Of a stretch of DNA of 64,000 nucleotides, positions 17,152 to 26,162 are shown in pieces. Numbering within the stretch: position 1 is the stretch's first letter; every line of letters starts with the position of its first letter. The DNA lies in contig NZ_MWLK01000018.1 of the NCBI RefSeq assembly GCF_002198715.1, forward strand, positions 1 to 64,000. Direction: 5' to 3'. This stretch comes from Rhodomicrobium sp. R_RK_3 (GTDB lineage Bacteria > Pseudomonadota > Alphaproteobacteria > Rhizobiales > Rhodomicrobiaceae). Made by a program: the position numbers and the translations under genes. Under the pieces are notes generated by a model, which was given only the letters and a program-made list of their open reading frames with translations, ran no database searches and was not told the origin of the DNA.

Positions 17152-17220
17152 TCCTCGTCCCCCTTCATCGGGTTGGAAATAGCCGGCTTCTCTTAATCAA
17201 ATTGGTATCGGTTCAGGGGA

Positions 17221-17376
17221 ACAGACCAAGTTGCAGGCGCGGTCTGTGTTATCTGGATCGAGGACAACCCGGAGAAACCCGATCGCTACAAGCCGGACGA
17301 TGAAATCATCCGTCTGCGATATTGGGACGGCACGCCCTTCCTGCCCGATAGCGCCCAACGTCGATCGAATTTGTAA
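17221..17376 (+). pseudogene. C-terminal fragment of an unknown gene
   Basis: An open frame without start reads VCVIWIEDNPEKPDRYKPDD, then EIIRLRYWDGTPFLPDSAQR, ending at TAA 17376. The residue mix is protein-like and the fragment begins right at the edge of the IS3 element, so it is probably a gene truncated by that insertion. I do not recognise the family. Confidence 0.4.
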
Positions 17377-17476
17377 ACGCGACTGCGGACGTGCGGATTT
17401 CCGCAGGTGCGCGAGACGATTCAGTAATAATGTGCGGCAGCCGCCGGGGCTGCCCCCGCCGGCTGCCTTCCGCATC

Positions 17477-17860
17477 TTAGTCGATCCTCGGCGCCGGTCC
17501 AGGGCCGCGCGCGAGTTGCAATTCGAGCCGTTTCAGTTCGCGCAGCACGCGGTTGGCCTCGATGGTCGGCAGCACCGCCATCTTGATTATCAGCGACGTC
17601 AGCAGCAGCACCGAGGACGGCAGCCCCCAGCGCAACTGCGTGACCGGATCGACAGCGGCAAAGAACATCCACGCTGCCCAGACGCCTGCGACAAAAAGCA
17701 AAGTCTGCACCGCGAACAGCACGGCGTTCACCCATCCGGCCCTGCCGCTGAAGATGCCGAATACCTGGCCGAAAAAGCCCGGCTCCTCGCCGATCCGCCG
17801 CAGCAGGTCGCGCTCCTCCTCCTCAATCGCCCGGTCGATCAACCTGTCCAGATCGCTCAT
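17477..17860 (-). CDS. DUF6768-type membrane protein beside an ECF sigma factor
   Basis: This 127-residue protein starts at the ATG at 17860 with GGAGGT nicely placed. It begins MSDLDRLIDRAIEEEERDLL, then RRIGEEPGFFGQVFGIFSG. Two membrane helices follow (NAVLFAVQTLLFVAGVWAAW and a second around SSVLLLTSLIIKMAVL). The RxxIxEEPGxxxxxxxxFxG layout is that of DUF6768 proteins, usually found next to sigma factors. The start lies 38 bases inside the sigma gene, so the two are co-translated. It may act as a membrane modulator of the sigma factor; that role is inferred from position. Confidence 0.75.
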   Translation of the reverse strand: MSDLDRLIDRAIEEEERDLLRRIGEEPGFFGQVFGIFSGRAGWVNAVLFAVQTLLFVAGVWAAWMFFAAVDPVTQLRWGLPSSVLLLTSLIIKMAVLPTIEANRVLRELKRLELQLARGPGPAPRID

Positions 17861-18428
17861 TGCTACCTCCTTCGAGCACGGCGCGCAGAGTGCGCCTTGC
17901 ATGCATCAGGCGAGTCTTGACCGTGCCCGCCGGAACGTCGAGGGCGACCGCCACTTCGGCGACGCTCATGTCTTCGAGATGGAACAGCGCGACCGCGGCG
18001 CGCTGGCCGGCCGGCAGCGCCCGGATCGCCGCGCGCAACGCATCGATATCCGACGGCTCGGCAGTCTCGGCATACGCGGGTGGCGGCTCGGCCGCGATCG
18101 CCTCCACCAATCGCCGCCGCCGCTGAATGCCGCCGATCAGCCTTGCCGCGCGCCGCGAGACGATCCGGTAGGCCCAGGCCGGGAAGGCGCGCCCGTCCTC
18201 AAGCGCGCTGATGCCGCGGACGATCTCCGCCCAGGCGTCCTGGACGGCGTCGCTGGCTGCCTCGCGGTCGCCGAGCAGCCGCCAGCCATGTGCGAGCAAT
18301 TTGCCGTTCCAGCGCTCGACGAGCATGGCGAGCGCCTTGCGATCGCCGAGCCGCGCCGATGCCACGAGATACTCTTCGAGGATCCGCGCCTTGGCCTGCG
18401 CTGCTATTCCGCCGCCTAACGGTTTCAT
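17823..18428 (-). CDS. ECF-type RNA polymerase sigma factor
   Basis: The 201-residue product has sigma region 2 (RKALAMLVERWNGKLLAHGW, then DREAASDAVQDAWAEIVRGI, WAYRIVSRRAARLI) and region 4 (RALPAGQRAAVALFHLEDMS, VAEVAVALDVPAGTVKTRLM) with no region 1 or 3, as in ECF sigma factors. I start at the ATG at 18428; an upstream ATG at 18518 would add an Arg-rich non-conserved tail. The DUF6768 gene overlaps its 3' end and no classical zinc anti-sigma (HxxxCxxC) is present. Confidence 0.88.
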   Translation of the reverse strand: MKPLGGGIAAQAKARILEEYLVASARLGDRKALAMLVERWNGKLLAHGWRLLGDREAASDAVQDAWAEIVRGISALEDGRAFPAWAYRIVSRRAARLIGGIQRRRRLVEAIAAEPPPAYAETAEPSDIDALRAAIRALPAGQRAAVALFHLEDMSVAEVAVALDVPAGTVKTRLMHARRTLRAVLEGGSNERSGQVDRPGD

Positions 18429-18732
18429 GCGGAATAGGTGGCGGGAAATGCGCGAGCGGTTCAATGGGCGGGGAGAAAATCCGGTGGCGTTTTCGGGCGG
18501 CCGGTTACGGAAACGCACTCATCACTCTGCAGCATTCCCAGCGGCGCCTGGGACCAGGTCCTCCGCTATTAACTTCGCCCTGATCCCAGGAGGAATCCAC
18601 CTCGCTGTCGACAGCCCTGGCCCACAGCGCGATCTGATTTCAGTTTGGAATGGCAGTTTTTGCCGTGGAAAGTCCCGCGCCCGGCAGAGACTGGCGCGTG
18701 CATTGGGGGGCAGCGTCAGTCACTGACGGCTT
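18429..18732. other. Intergenic DNA between the sigma factor and Fic genes
   Basis: No gene is supported in these 304 bases. The sequence separates the 5' end of the sigma gene from the 3' end of the Fic gene, and I see no terminator-like hairpin with a T run. Confidence 0.4.
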
Positions 18733-19677
18733 CTAAAGCTGTTGGATGGCGTGAACCTCATCCTCAGTGAGAGCGGCGAACTCTTGTGTTCGCGCTCGTT
18801 TCGACAGGGTTCCTCCTTGCTGACTTAGAAAGCGGAACAGGAGATCCACCGTGCGATCAGGCATGTCGACGATGGATTGCAGTCGGGAGCAGAATTGGTC
18901 GTAGCGGACCAGGAACCGCGCTTCCCGCGGCAGATCCTCGAAAATTGTCTGCTCGATCGCTGCAAACAGAAACTCGGCGTGCGGCGTTGCGTCGAAGTAG
19001 CGATAGAAATCCGCAGTTTCGTGGGTCACCACGACGTTGCCATTAGGCGTCGCCCGCCACTCTATGGCCGGGAGCAGGCGCGTTGAATAGGTCTCAAGAA
19101 CTGTCCGGTATGCATCGATCCGATCGAGAATGGCGGAAGAGACTGGGAAGACCACACCCGGCGGATGGAATTTCCGATGCGCCAGAGTGTAGTGAATAAG
19201 GTAGCGGTGCAGGCGACCATTGCCGTCTTCGAACGGGTGGATATAGACGAAACCAAACGCGAGGCAGGCTGCAGCAAGAATGGGATCGCGTTCACTACCG
19301 GCTCCCATGTCGAATGCAACCAAGCCATGAATGAGGCTGTCTAGGTCTTGTGGGCTGGCATCGATATGGTCCGGCAAGGGCATTCCGGTCGCACGTTCAT
19401 GTTCACCGACAAAGCCGCCCTCCAGTCGAAGCCCCATCCGCGTAAAACGCTGATCCTCGATGACGATCCGCTGGAGGCGGATCAGCTCGGTCAGGTCGAG
19501 CGCAGTTATGCCGGCCTGCCCGATCGCGCGTCCCCAGCGCTGAATGCGGCTATGGGGCGCGCGTTCGCAGTTCATCGTGGGTGCGGGCGATTGCCTGCAA
19601 CACAAGACCTCGGCGCGTTCCTGTCCTGGTGTCGGAACCGGTTGGCAAACCGCAGCAGCGCCCGGCAAGGCCGACAA
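18733..19677 (-). CDS. Fic family protein, N-terminus probably decayed
   Basis: The complete Fic motif HPFEDGNGRLHR (147-158 from the ATG at 19677) is present, with the flap hairpin in RLEGGFVGEHERATG and a C-terminal winged-helix-like part ending ALTEDEVHAIQQL. Fic enzymes transfer AMP or related groups to target proteins. Conservation starts at RAPHSRIQRWGRAIGQAG. The first 38 residues are Cys/Pro-rich and unlike Fic proteins, so the true N-terminal domain is probably lost or frameshifted. An inhibitory (S/T)xxxE(G/N) helix is not evident. The copy may be inactive despite an intact active site. Confidence 0.8.
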   Translation of the reverse strand: MSALPGAAAVCQPVPTPGQERAEVLCCRQSPAPTMNCERAPHSRIQRWGRAIGQAGITALDLTELIRLQRIVIEDQRFTRMGLRLEGGFVGEHERATGMPLPDHIDASPQDLDSLIHGLVAFDMGAGSERDPILAAACLAFGFVYIHPFEDGNGRLHRYLIHYTLAHRKFHPPGVVFPVSSAILDRIDAYRTVLETYSTRLLPAIEWRATPNGNVVVTHETADFYRYFDATPHAEFLFAAIEQTIFEDLPREARFLVRYDQFCSRLQSIVDMPDRTVDLLFRFLSQQGGTLSKRARTQEFAALTEDEVHAIQQL

Positions 19678-19695
19678 GAAACATCAATCACGAAT

Positions 19696-20490
19696 TCACG
19701 CGGCACCTGCTCTGGTACGAGTGACTGCCCAGCGCGCGCAGGCGTTCACCATGTCTTTCGGCCGCGGTCGGCCGGCCATCTCGGCTTTGAACTCGGCGAG
19801 CAGCGCGTATTTGTCCCAGCCTCGTGCCGCCATGTGAAGCTTGTCAACGAGTCGGTCGCACATCTCCAGCGGCTCGACACCTAAAGGCACGCCGGGCGCG
19901 TCGCCGCGCTGCCGGTGGTCTCGGCCGGTGGCTGGCTCCGCTTTCGCTTCAAATTTGCGTGCGCCTTTTTCTATATATTTTTTCTCTAAGAAGACTCTTT
20001 CTTTTGTAGGTGCGGATTCCGCCTGACATGGTTTTTTCAGGGTGTGGTTGGAGCCTGTTTTTTCAACCACAAACGGCTTTTCAGTGCCCTGGTGAAAAAC
20101 CGTTTCGATAGAACCACTTACCTTCGGAGCGGCTTCGGGCAGATCTTGCCCGGCGTCGCCTTCCACCTGGTGAAAGGCCCCCTTGGTGTGGGTGAACGTG
20201 AAGCACGATGGGCCTAGCGTACCGTCGGCATTTCGCAGCCGCTCGAACCTGACATAGCCTGCCTCGCAAAGCTCACGCATCAGGCTGTCCAGCTTGTCCC
20301 GTCCTATGCCATGCTTCTTCATCGCCCACGATTTGTGGAAGACCCAATTGTGCGGGAGCGATAGTGTCCGCAGCAGCAAGGCATGCGCCGCCAGCGACAG
20401 GCTGTAGTCTTGCAGGCAAGCATTAGGGAGCACGGTGAACCCGCCTTCTAAGGGGGCACCGTTGCGGAAGATGGCGCTAGCGATGCTCAT
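19696..20490 (-). CDS. Helix-turn-helix, replication-initiator-like protein
   Basis: The 264-residue protein begins MSIASAIFRNGAPLEGGFTV. Its N-terminal winged helix (about 15-95) contains LSLAAHALLLRTLSLPHNWV, GRDKLDSLMRELCEAGYV and GPSCFTFT. This resembles the DNA-binding part of phage, plasmid and ICE replication proteins that sense relaxed-growth helix-turn-helix partners. A low-complexity linker leads to a C-terminal helical part (VDKLHMAARGWDKYALLAEF, PKDMVNACARWAVTRTRAG). The start overlaps the stop of the preceding gene by four bases. Function is inferred from architecture only. Confidence 0.65.
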   Translation of the reverse strand: MSIASAIFRNGAPLEGGFTVLPNACLQDYSLSLAAHALLLRTLSLPHNWVFHKSWAMKKHGIGRDKLDSLMRELCEAGYVRFERLRNADGTLGPSCFTFTHTKGAFHQVEGDAGQDLPEAAPKVSGSIETVFHQGTEKPFVVEKTGSNHTLKKPCQAESAPTKERVFLEKKYIEKGARKFEAKAEPATGRDHRQRGDAPGVPLGVEPLEMCDRLVDKLHMAARGWDKYALLAEFKAEMAGRPRPKDMVNACARWAVTRTRAGAA

Positions 20491-20807
20491 TGCCCACCCT
20501 CACGAAACAGAGGGCGATAGACCGGTCCGGCGGTTATCTCGATCAGGCCAGCCCGCTTAGCGAACTCAGCGTGCTTCTTGACGGTGCGCCGATCCATCGC
20601 AACGTTTGCGCAGAGTCTCGCAAAGCTCGGGGTGATGAAATCGCCGCGGTCCGATGTCTGCTGCACGAGCATGCAGCAAATCAGTTTTGCACGGGCCGGC
20701 ATCTTGGCGGCGATGACGGCCTTATACCAAGCCTCTGCCGCGGGGATGCAAATCTGCAAGGTGACTTCGTCGGCATTATCGCCTAGAACGCGATTAGCAC
20801 GCAGCAT
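20487..20807 (-). CDS. Small helix-turn-helix protein of a mobile element
   Basis: The 106-residue product contains a winged-helix domain: AKLICCMLVQQTSDRGDFIT, PSFARLCANVAMDRRTVKKH, AEFAKRAGLIEI. It overlaps the next gene by four bases (ATGA), and the two look like a functional pair of an integrated plasmid-like or phage-like element. The gene stands just inside the tRNA-Arg fragment that marks the element boundary. The ATG at 20807 has a weak ribosome site. Confidence 0.6.
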   Translation of the reverse strand: MLRANRVLGDNADEVTLQICIPAAEAWYKAVIAAKMPARAKLICCMLVQQTSDRGDFITPSFARLCANVAMDRRTVKKHAEFAKRAGLIEITAGPVYRPLFREGGQ

Positions 20808-20882
20808 TGAATTTCTCCAATGTTCACGTGCATGCTTATGAGTGCTGGTGACGTTCTAAGTAGTTGATTCCATTGGCAACGA

Positions 20883-20933
20883 CTTGCCCTCCGAAGGCAA
20901 AGGTCAGAGGTTCAAATCCTCTTGGGTGCGCCA
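20883..20933 (+). other. 3' fragment of tRNA-Arg(CCG), probable attachment site
   Basis: The anticodon arm TTGCCCTCCGAAGGCAA has a perfect five-pair stem and loop CUCCGAA with anticodon CCG (20891-20893). It is followed by a variable region, a complete T arm (AGAGGTTCAAATCCTCT) and TGGGTGCGCCA with the encoded CCA. The 5' half (acceptor strand and D arm) is missing; upstream sequence does not pair with TGGGTGC. A 3' tRNA fragment of this length is the classic core of a tyrosine-recombinase att site. A recombinase fragment follows within 100 bases. Confidence 0.8.
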
Positions 20934-21028
20934 ATTTCCTGTTTCTTGGAAACAGGTCTAACTTAGCCAAAATCAACATCTTAGCCTGCCGCACTGGTAT
21001 CAAACGGTGCGATCAAATGCGGCTGATC

Positions 21029-21208
21029 ATGGGCATCGTACGTCACTCGAATGGGGTGTTTTACGCGCGGAAGAAAGTTCCAGCGCGCCTCGAAAAGGCG
21101 GTTGCAATGGTCACGAATGCAAAGACGCCACGCGTCTCCTGGCTGGACCTCCGCACTCGGGCGAACTGCGCCTCCTGGCAAGTGCGGGCGCGTCGCGAAG
21201 CTTGGTGA
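21029..21208 (+). pseudogene. Tyrosine recombinase (integrase), N-terminal fragment
   Basis: MGIVRHSNGVFYARKKVPAR, LEKAVAMVTN and KTPRVSWLDLRTR resemble the N-terminal start of site-specific integrases of integrative elements, where a GVFYxRxxVPxxLxxxV segment precedes KxxLxTxD. After about 45 residues the similarity ends, and the catalytic domain (R-H-R-Y) is absent. Its place just 3' of the tRNA-Arg fragment is where such integrase genes normally sit. Confidence 0.7.
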
Positions 21209-21295
21209 GATGCAAAGTTGGCAGGACCCGAACAAGATGGGTTTGGGCGCGTCGCTGGCATCGGGCACGCTGGGCGAACTTTGGGGTGGGGATAC

Positions 21296-21520
21296 ATGTC
21301 GTCCGGATGGTTGATTACGCTTTATCTCGTCTCCGCTCTGATCGCCGGCATTGCCGGCGCAACTGTCGCGCGGGCAAAGAATCGGTCTGGCTTATTCTGG
21401 ATGGTGGCGTCGTTTCTTTTCCCCCCTCTTCTTTTTGTACTTGCAGTTTTACCCAGGAGCATGAGTGTCCGAATTGAGACGCCCGCCTCCGAAGATTCGG
21501 ATAATACGGATGACTTTTGA
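21296..21520 (+). CDS. Small two-helix membrane protein
   Basis: The 74-residue product starting at the ATG at 21296 has one hydrophobic helix (WLITLYLVSALIAGIAGATV), a KNRSGLFW turn and a second helix (MVASFLFPPLLFVLAVLPRS), then an acidic tail. GGGG precedes the start. The A-K-x-x-x-x-x-x-W-x-x-x-x-x-F-P layout is common in short uncharacterised proteins near mobile DNA. No function can be assigned. Confidence 0.6.
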   Translation: MSSGWLITLYLVSALIAGIAGATVARAKNRSGLFWMVASFLFPPLLFVLAVLPRSMSVRIETPASEDSDNTDDF

Positions 21521-21733
21521 GCCGCGTGGGTGGTTGGGACCGCCTGAGACTTGATATGGTCGTCGGCCGGTTTAACGTGAGGGCCATCACGATCAGGCGA
21601 CGCAATCGCGCAGTTCGGCGAGAGCCGGCAGAGATCACTTGCGATTTTGGAGGAGACGAACAACCGGTGGCATCTACGCGCTCGAAAGATGGGTGGTGTT
21701 GAAGGGCGCCGAGAACAAGGACGCCGCCTGATT

Positions 21734-24361
21734 TCATCGACACCGCATTTCGGCCGAATCCGCCTTACTGAGTGCCGCGACGCGATTTGACGCTGACGCG
21801 TCGGCTGCGAGCCGCGCCTTGAAACGCGACAGGTATGGCGCGGTGCGGCTTATGGGCGATCCCGAGACCTCGGCCGGCGTGCCGAACGCCACCACATGAC
21901 CGCCTTCGTCACCTGCACCAGGGCCGATATCCATGACCCAGTCGCTGGCGGCGGCGACGCGCATGTCATGCTCCACCACGATGACGGTATTGCCGGATTC
22001 GACCAGCCCGTCGAGTTGTGCGATGAGCTTCTCGACGTCAGCCGGGTGTAGTCCCGTGGTGGGCTCGTCAAGGACGTAGAGCGTTTGGCTACGCTGCGCC
22101 CGCTGCAACTCGGTGGCAAGCTTGATCCGCTGGGCCTCGCCGCCGGAAAGCTGCGTCGCCGGCTGGCCAAGTCGCAGATAACCCAGGCCAACCTGCCGCA
22201 GCACATCGAGGGACCGGCGCAGGTGCGCCTCCTCGGCAAAGAATGCGAAGGCGGCATCGACCGTCATTTCCAGGACGTCGGCGATGGTCTTGTCGCGGTA
22301 TTTTATTTCAAGGGTTTTGGCGTTGTAGCGAGCGCCATGACAGGTCGGACACGGTGCATACACACTGGGCAGGAACAGCAATTCGACGCAAACAAAGCCC
22401 TCGCCCTCGCAGGTCTCGCAGCGGCCTTTGGCGACATTGAAGGAAAAGCGTCCGGCGTCGTAGTGACGGGCGCGCGCCGACTTGGTGGCCGCGAAGATCT
22501 TGCGAACGTAATCGAACAGCCCTGTGTACGTCGCGAGGTTGGACCGTGGTGTGCGTCCGATCGGCTTTTGGTCGACGACCACCAATCGCTTGACGCCCTC
22601 CATTCCGCTCACGATCCGGCCGCCGAGTGTGGTCACGACGGTCCGCTCGAGTTCGTCGCCTTCATCGTCGATCGAGGGGACGGGATGGCCGAGCTGTTCT
22701 GCAATCAATTCCACCAGGACCTGGCTCACCAGGCTCGACTTGCCCGAGCCGGAAACGCCAGTAACGGTGGTGAATATTCCCAAAGGAAAATCGACATCGA
22801 GTTCATGGATGTTGTTGCGAGTGACACCACGCAATCGCAACCAGCTCTTGGGCGAGCGCGGCGTTCGGTTTGACACAATCTCGTCGCCGAACAGGTAACG
22901 GCGGGTTTGCGATTCCTCTACGTGCTGGAACCCTTGCAGCGGACCGCTGTAGAGCACATGGCCGCCGAGTTCGCCGGCGCCGGGCCCGACGTCGACAATC
23001 CAATCCGCATGCCGGATCACATCGATCTCGTGTTCGACCACGAACAGCGAATTGCCGGACGCTTTCAATCGGTCGAGCGCCGTCAACAGCGCCTCGGTGT
23101 CCGCGGGATGAAGTCCGGCGGAGGGCTCGTCGAGCACATAGACGACGCCGAACAGATTGGAATGCACTTGGGTTGCCAGCCGCAGGCGCTGCAGTTCGCC
23201 CGGAGAAAGCGTCGGGGTACTCCGCTCCAGCGAAAGATAGCCAAGCCCGAGGTCAAGCAGGACCGTGAGGCGGCTGCATAGGTCCTCGGCGATCCGATGC
23301 ACCACCAACGCCTTCTCCGGATGCTCCACCTTCAGCTTGGTCAGGGTAGGGGCGGTGGCCTCGGCATAGGGACGCAGGAGGTCAGACAGCCTGACCAGCG
23401 GAAGCCTGGAGATATCGGCAATATCGAAGCCGGCGAACTTGACCGACAGCGCTTCGTGGCGAAGCCGCTTGCCATGACAGAGCGGGCATTCGGTACTTAC
23501 CATATAGCGCGATACCCGCTTCTTGATCGATGCGCTTTCAGTGGTGGCAAAAGTGTTCAGCACATAGCGTCTGGCGCTGGAGAAATTGCCGCGGTAACTG
23601 GGCTCCTCCTTGCGCCTGATCGCCCTTCGCGCCTCGTCCGCGTCATACCCGATGTAAACCGGGACCACCGGCTGCTCGTCCGTGTACAGGATCCAGTCGC
23701 GGGTTTTTTTCGGCAATTCGCGCCACGGACGATCAACGTCGTGGCCGAGCGAAATCAGCATGTCGCGCAGGTTGCCGCCATGCCAGGCGGGCGGCCAAGC
23801 TGCGATCGCGCGCTCGCGAATGCTTTTGGAATCATCCGGCACCATCGAGCGTTCGGTCACCTCGTAGACCCGACCGAGCCCATGGCACCGGGGACAGGCG
23901 CCCGCTGGCGTATTGGGCGAAAAAGCCTCGGCGTCGAGATGCGCCTGGTGCCGTGGATAATCGCCGGCGCGCGAATACAGCATGCGAAGCAGGTTGGACA
24001 GCGTCGTTACGCTGCCGACGGAAGAACGCGTGGTCGGCGACCCGCGCTGCTGCTGCAAGGCCACGGCCGGGGGCAGGCCATCGATTTCGTCAACCTCGGG
24101 AACCGCCATCTGATGAAACAAACGCCGCGCATAGGGCGAGACGGATTCGAGATAGCGCCGCTGCGCCTCCGCATAGAGCGTGCCGAACGCCAGCGATGAT
24201 TTGCCTGAGCCGGACACGCCAGTAAACACAACGAGGGCATCGCGGGGAATGGTAAGATCGATGCTTTTCAAATTGTGCTCGCGTGCGCCACGCACGCGAA
24301 CGAACCCCCCCGGAGTCTCGTCCGTAACCTTTGTAGTACGAGGCTTGTTAATTTCTAACAT
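21734..24361 (-). CDS. Class II UvrA-like ABC ATPase
   Basis: The 875-residue protein has two ABC ATPase halves: Walker [10 protein letters not shown] near 48 and again near 545, signature motifs [12 protein letters not shown] and [12 protein letters not shown], and Walker [14 protein letters not shown] and [13 protein letters not shown]. Zinc modules [16 protein letters not shown] and CETCEGEG with CPTCHGAR are present. The sequence passes straight from the first ATPase part to the zinc module, so the UvrB-binding insertion of canonical UvrA is missing, as in UvrA2/DrrC-type proteins linked to drug or DNA-damage tolerance. The start is at 24361. It stands alone. Confidence 0.9.
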   Translation of the reverse strand: MLEINKPRTTKVTDETPGGFVRVRGAREHNLKSIDLTIPRDALVVFTGVSGSGKSSLAFGTLYAEAQRRYLESVSPYARRLFHQMAVPEVDEIDGLPPAVALQQQRGSPTTRSSVGSVTTLSNLLRMLYSRAGDYPRHQAHLDAEAFSPNTPAGACPRCHGLGRVYEVTERSMVPDDSKSIRERAIAAWPPAWHGGNLRDMLISLGHDVDRPWRELPKKTRDWILYTDEQPVVPVYIGYDADEARRAIRRKEEPSYRGNFSSARRYVLNTFATTESASIKKRVSRYMVSTECPLCHGKRLRHEALSVKFAGFDIADISRLPLVRLSDLLRPYAEATAPTLTKLKVEHPEKALVVHRIAEDLCSRLTVLLDLGLGYLSLERSTPTLSPGELQRLRLATQVHSNLFGVVYVLDEPSAGLHPADTEALLTALDRLKASGNSLFVVEHEIDVIRHADWIVDVGPGAGELGGHVLYSGPLQGFQHVEESQTRRYLFGDEIVSNRTPRSPKSWLRLRGVTRNNIHELDVDFPLGIFTTVTGVSGSGKSSLVSQVLVELIAEQLGHPVPSIDDEGDELERTVVTTLGGRIVSGMEGVKRLVVVDQKPIGRTPRSNLATYTGLFDYVRKIFAATKSARARHYDAGRFSFNVAKGRCETCEGEGFVCVELLFLPSVYAPCPTCHGARYNAKTLEIKYRDKTIADVLEMTVDAAFAFFAEEAHLRRSLDVLRQVGLGYLRLGQPATQLSGGEAQRIKLATELQRAQRSQTLYVLDEPTTGLHPADVEKLIAQLDGLVESGNTVIVVEHDMRVAAASDWVMDIGPGAGDEGGHVVAFGTPAEVSGSPISRTAPYLSRFKARLAADASASNRVAALSKADSAEMRCR

Positions 24362-24451
24362 TTACATCCGCCGCAGCCAGCAAAACGCATGACATCAGAG
24401 CGGAGTTCCGATGACACTGATGGCCATCAAGGCAGCGCCATCGATGGTTGC

Positions 24452-24559
24452 TCAGGCGTGAACTTTTAATGTTGAAATCAGCTTGGGCGGATCGATCCCG
24501 AATTTCTTGGGAGAGCCGTCATGGAAGATCTGATATGCGTCGACTGTCGCCGAAATGCG
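24452..24559 (-). pseudogene. C-terminal fragment of an unknown gene
   Basis: The minus strand reads RISATVDAYQIFHDGSPKKF then GIDPPKLISTLKVHA and a TGA stop, with a stop codon immediately upstream and no start. It looks like the last 35 residues of a real protein, stranded between the UvrA-like gene and the aldehyde dehydrogenase. I do not recognise it. Confidence 0.3.
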
Positions 24560-24590
24560 TCATGATCAAGAGCCAATACATAGCGGCGTT

Positions 24591-26117
24591 TCAGGCCCAC
24601 GGACCCTGTACCTCGTTCGCGTTCCAGGGATAGCGGCGTGGAGCGTGCTGAACCGTGACCCACTGATCGGTCGTGAAGGCCTCGATCGCCCAGTGACCGT
24701 TGAACCGGCCGATCCCGGAATTCTTCTCGCCGCCGAACGGGCTGTTGGGCAGGTCGACGATCGACTGATCGTTGACGTGCGCCATGCCGACCTGCATGCG
24801 ATTGGCAAATTGCTCGCCACGCTCGAGGTCGCGCGTGAAGACCGCCCCGGCCAGCCCGTATTCCGTGCCGTTCGCGATCCTCAAGGCGTCTTCCTCGCCA
24901 TGCGCGCGGATGATGGGCGCGACCGGACCGAATATTTCGCGCTGCGCCAGCTCCATGTCATTCCTCACATCCGTAAAGACGTGAGGCGGCAGAACAAGTC
25001 CATCCGGCTCACCGCCGAGCACCTGCCGGGCGCCCGCATCGCGAGCGTTCCGAACGAGCGCGAGAAGCCGCTTCATTTGAGACTCGTTGATGATGGGACC
25101 AACCACCGTGCTTGCATCATTGGGATCGCCAACCTTCAGACCTTTGACCCGTTCGACGAAGCGATCGACGAAGCGGTCGTAGACCTGATCGTCCACGATG
25201 AGCCGATTGATGGCGATGCAGATTTGACCCTGGTGCAGGAACTTGCCGAAAACCGCCGCTTCGACCGCATGATCGAGGTCGGCGTCGTCGAGCACGACGA
25301 AGGGACCATTGCCGCCAAGCTCCAGATCAACCCGCTTCAGCATCGGCGCCTGCGATGCGAGTTCGCCGATATGGCGGCCGACAGGCGTTGATCCGGTGAA
25401 CGAAATGACCCGGGGCGTGGGGTGCCCGACAAAGGCATCGCCGATCTCGCTGCCCCCGGCGACGATGACATTGAGCACCCCGCTGGGGAGCCCAGCCTCC
25501 TCAAAGATCTTCGCGAGCAGCAAGGCACCCGTGACGGGCGTGTCGCTGGCCGGTTTGATGACCACGGCGTTGCCGACGGCGAGGGCCGGCGCCACAGAGC
25601 GCATCGAGAGATGGAGGGGCCAGTTCCAAGGGCTGATGACGCCGACGACGCCGACCGGCTTGCGATAGACCCGGCCTTCCTTGCCTTTAATGTCGGTGGG
25701 CAAGTTGGGTGCCTCGACGAGGTAAGGCGCCGTGGCCGACCACTGCAGGATCGCGTGCGCCGACTGCCATTCGAGATTGGCCTTGAGGCGCGTGCTGCCG
25801 GCTTCGGCGACGAGCCAATCGACAATCTCCTCTCGGCGAAACTCCATCACATCCGCCGCGCGCCGCATCACTTGCGCGCGCTCGAGCGGTAGCTTGGACA
25901 TCCAGTGCTCGTGCGACTCGAGGGCGGCAGTAAAGGCATCGTTGAGGTCGCCCTGGTTCGCCTGCTCAATCGCTAGGATGACCTCTCGGCTATAGGGATT
26001 GCGGTCCTCGAGCGTCCGCTTCGAGCTGCCGCTCCGCCACCTGCCGCCAATGAGCATCTGGTCAAAACCGGAGTAGGGTCGGGGCCCTGCTTGCTTACGT
26101 CTCGTGGCGTTCTGCAT
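24591..26117 (-). CDS. Aldehyde dehydrogenase (NAD(P)-dependent)
   Basis: The 508-residue enzyme has all landmarks of the ALDH superfamily: SPWNWP with Asn165, the NAD-binding FTGSTPVG (240-247), the general base Glu266 in LELGGN, and the nucleophile Cys300 in HQGQICIA. The C-terminal LPNSPFGGEKNSGIGRFNG is typical of benzaldehyde/vanillin-dehydrogenase-like members. It would oxidise aldehydes to acids in the cytoplasm. AAGG precedes the ATG at 26117. It lies downstream of a zinc-less alcohol dehydrogenase (26284) and a vestigial ADH start, so the operon may oxidise an alcohol to an acid. Confidence 0.93.
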   Translation of the reverse strand: MQNATRRKQAGPRPYSGFDQMLIGGRWRSGSSKRTLEDRNPYSREVILAIEQANQGDLNDAFTAALESHEHWMSKLPLERAQVMRRAADVMEFRREEIVDWLVAEAGSTRLKANLEWQSAHAILQWSATAPYLVEAPNLPTDIKGKEGRVYRKPVGVVGVISPWNWPLHLSMRSVAPALAVGNAVVIKPASDTPVTGALLLAKIFEEAGLPSGVLNVIVAGGSEIGDAFVGHPTPRVISFTGSTPVGRHIGELASQAPMLKRVDLELGGNGPFVVLDDADLDHAVEAAVFGKFLHQGQICIAINRLIVDDQVYDRFVDRFVERVKGLKVGDPNDASTVVGPIINESQMKRLLALVRNARDAGARQVLGGEPDGLVLPPHVFTDVRNDMELAQREIFGPVAPIIRAHGEEDALRIANGTEYGLAGAVFTRDLERGEQFANRMQVGMAHVNDQSIVDLPNSPFGGEKNSGIGRFNGHWAIEAFTTDQWVTVQHAPRRYPWNANEVQGPWA

Positions 26118-26162
26118 GATCGGACCTTCGATTGGGTTGTGAGTGGCAGTAAGTCGAACAAG

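Larger units (their letters stand above)
16098..17214 (-). mobile_element. IS3-family element, degenerate and truncated
   Basis: The element carries orfA and orfB of an IS3-type transposase on the minus strand, both broken. Its upstream end probably lies near 17214, where the minus strand starts TGAACCGATACC. The other end is lost at about 16100, where orfB breaks off after LREAQVLI. No intact inverted-repeat pair is visible. Confidence 0.7.

Noticed and set aside
20860-20933. A complete tRNA-Arg gene
   Set aside because: The 5' acceptor strand and D arm are absent; only the 3' part from the anticodon arm is present.
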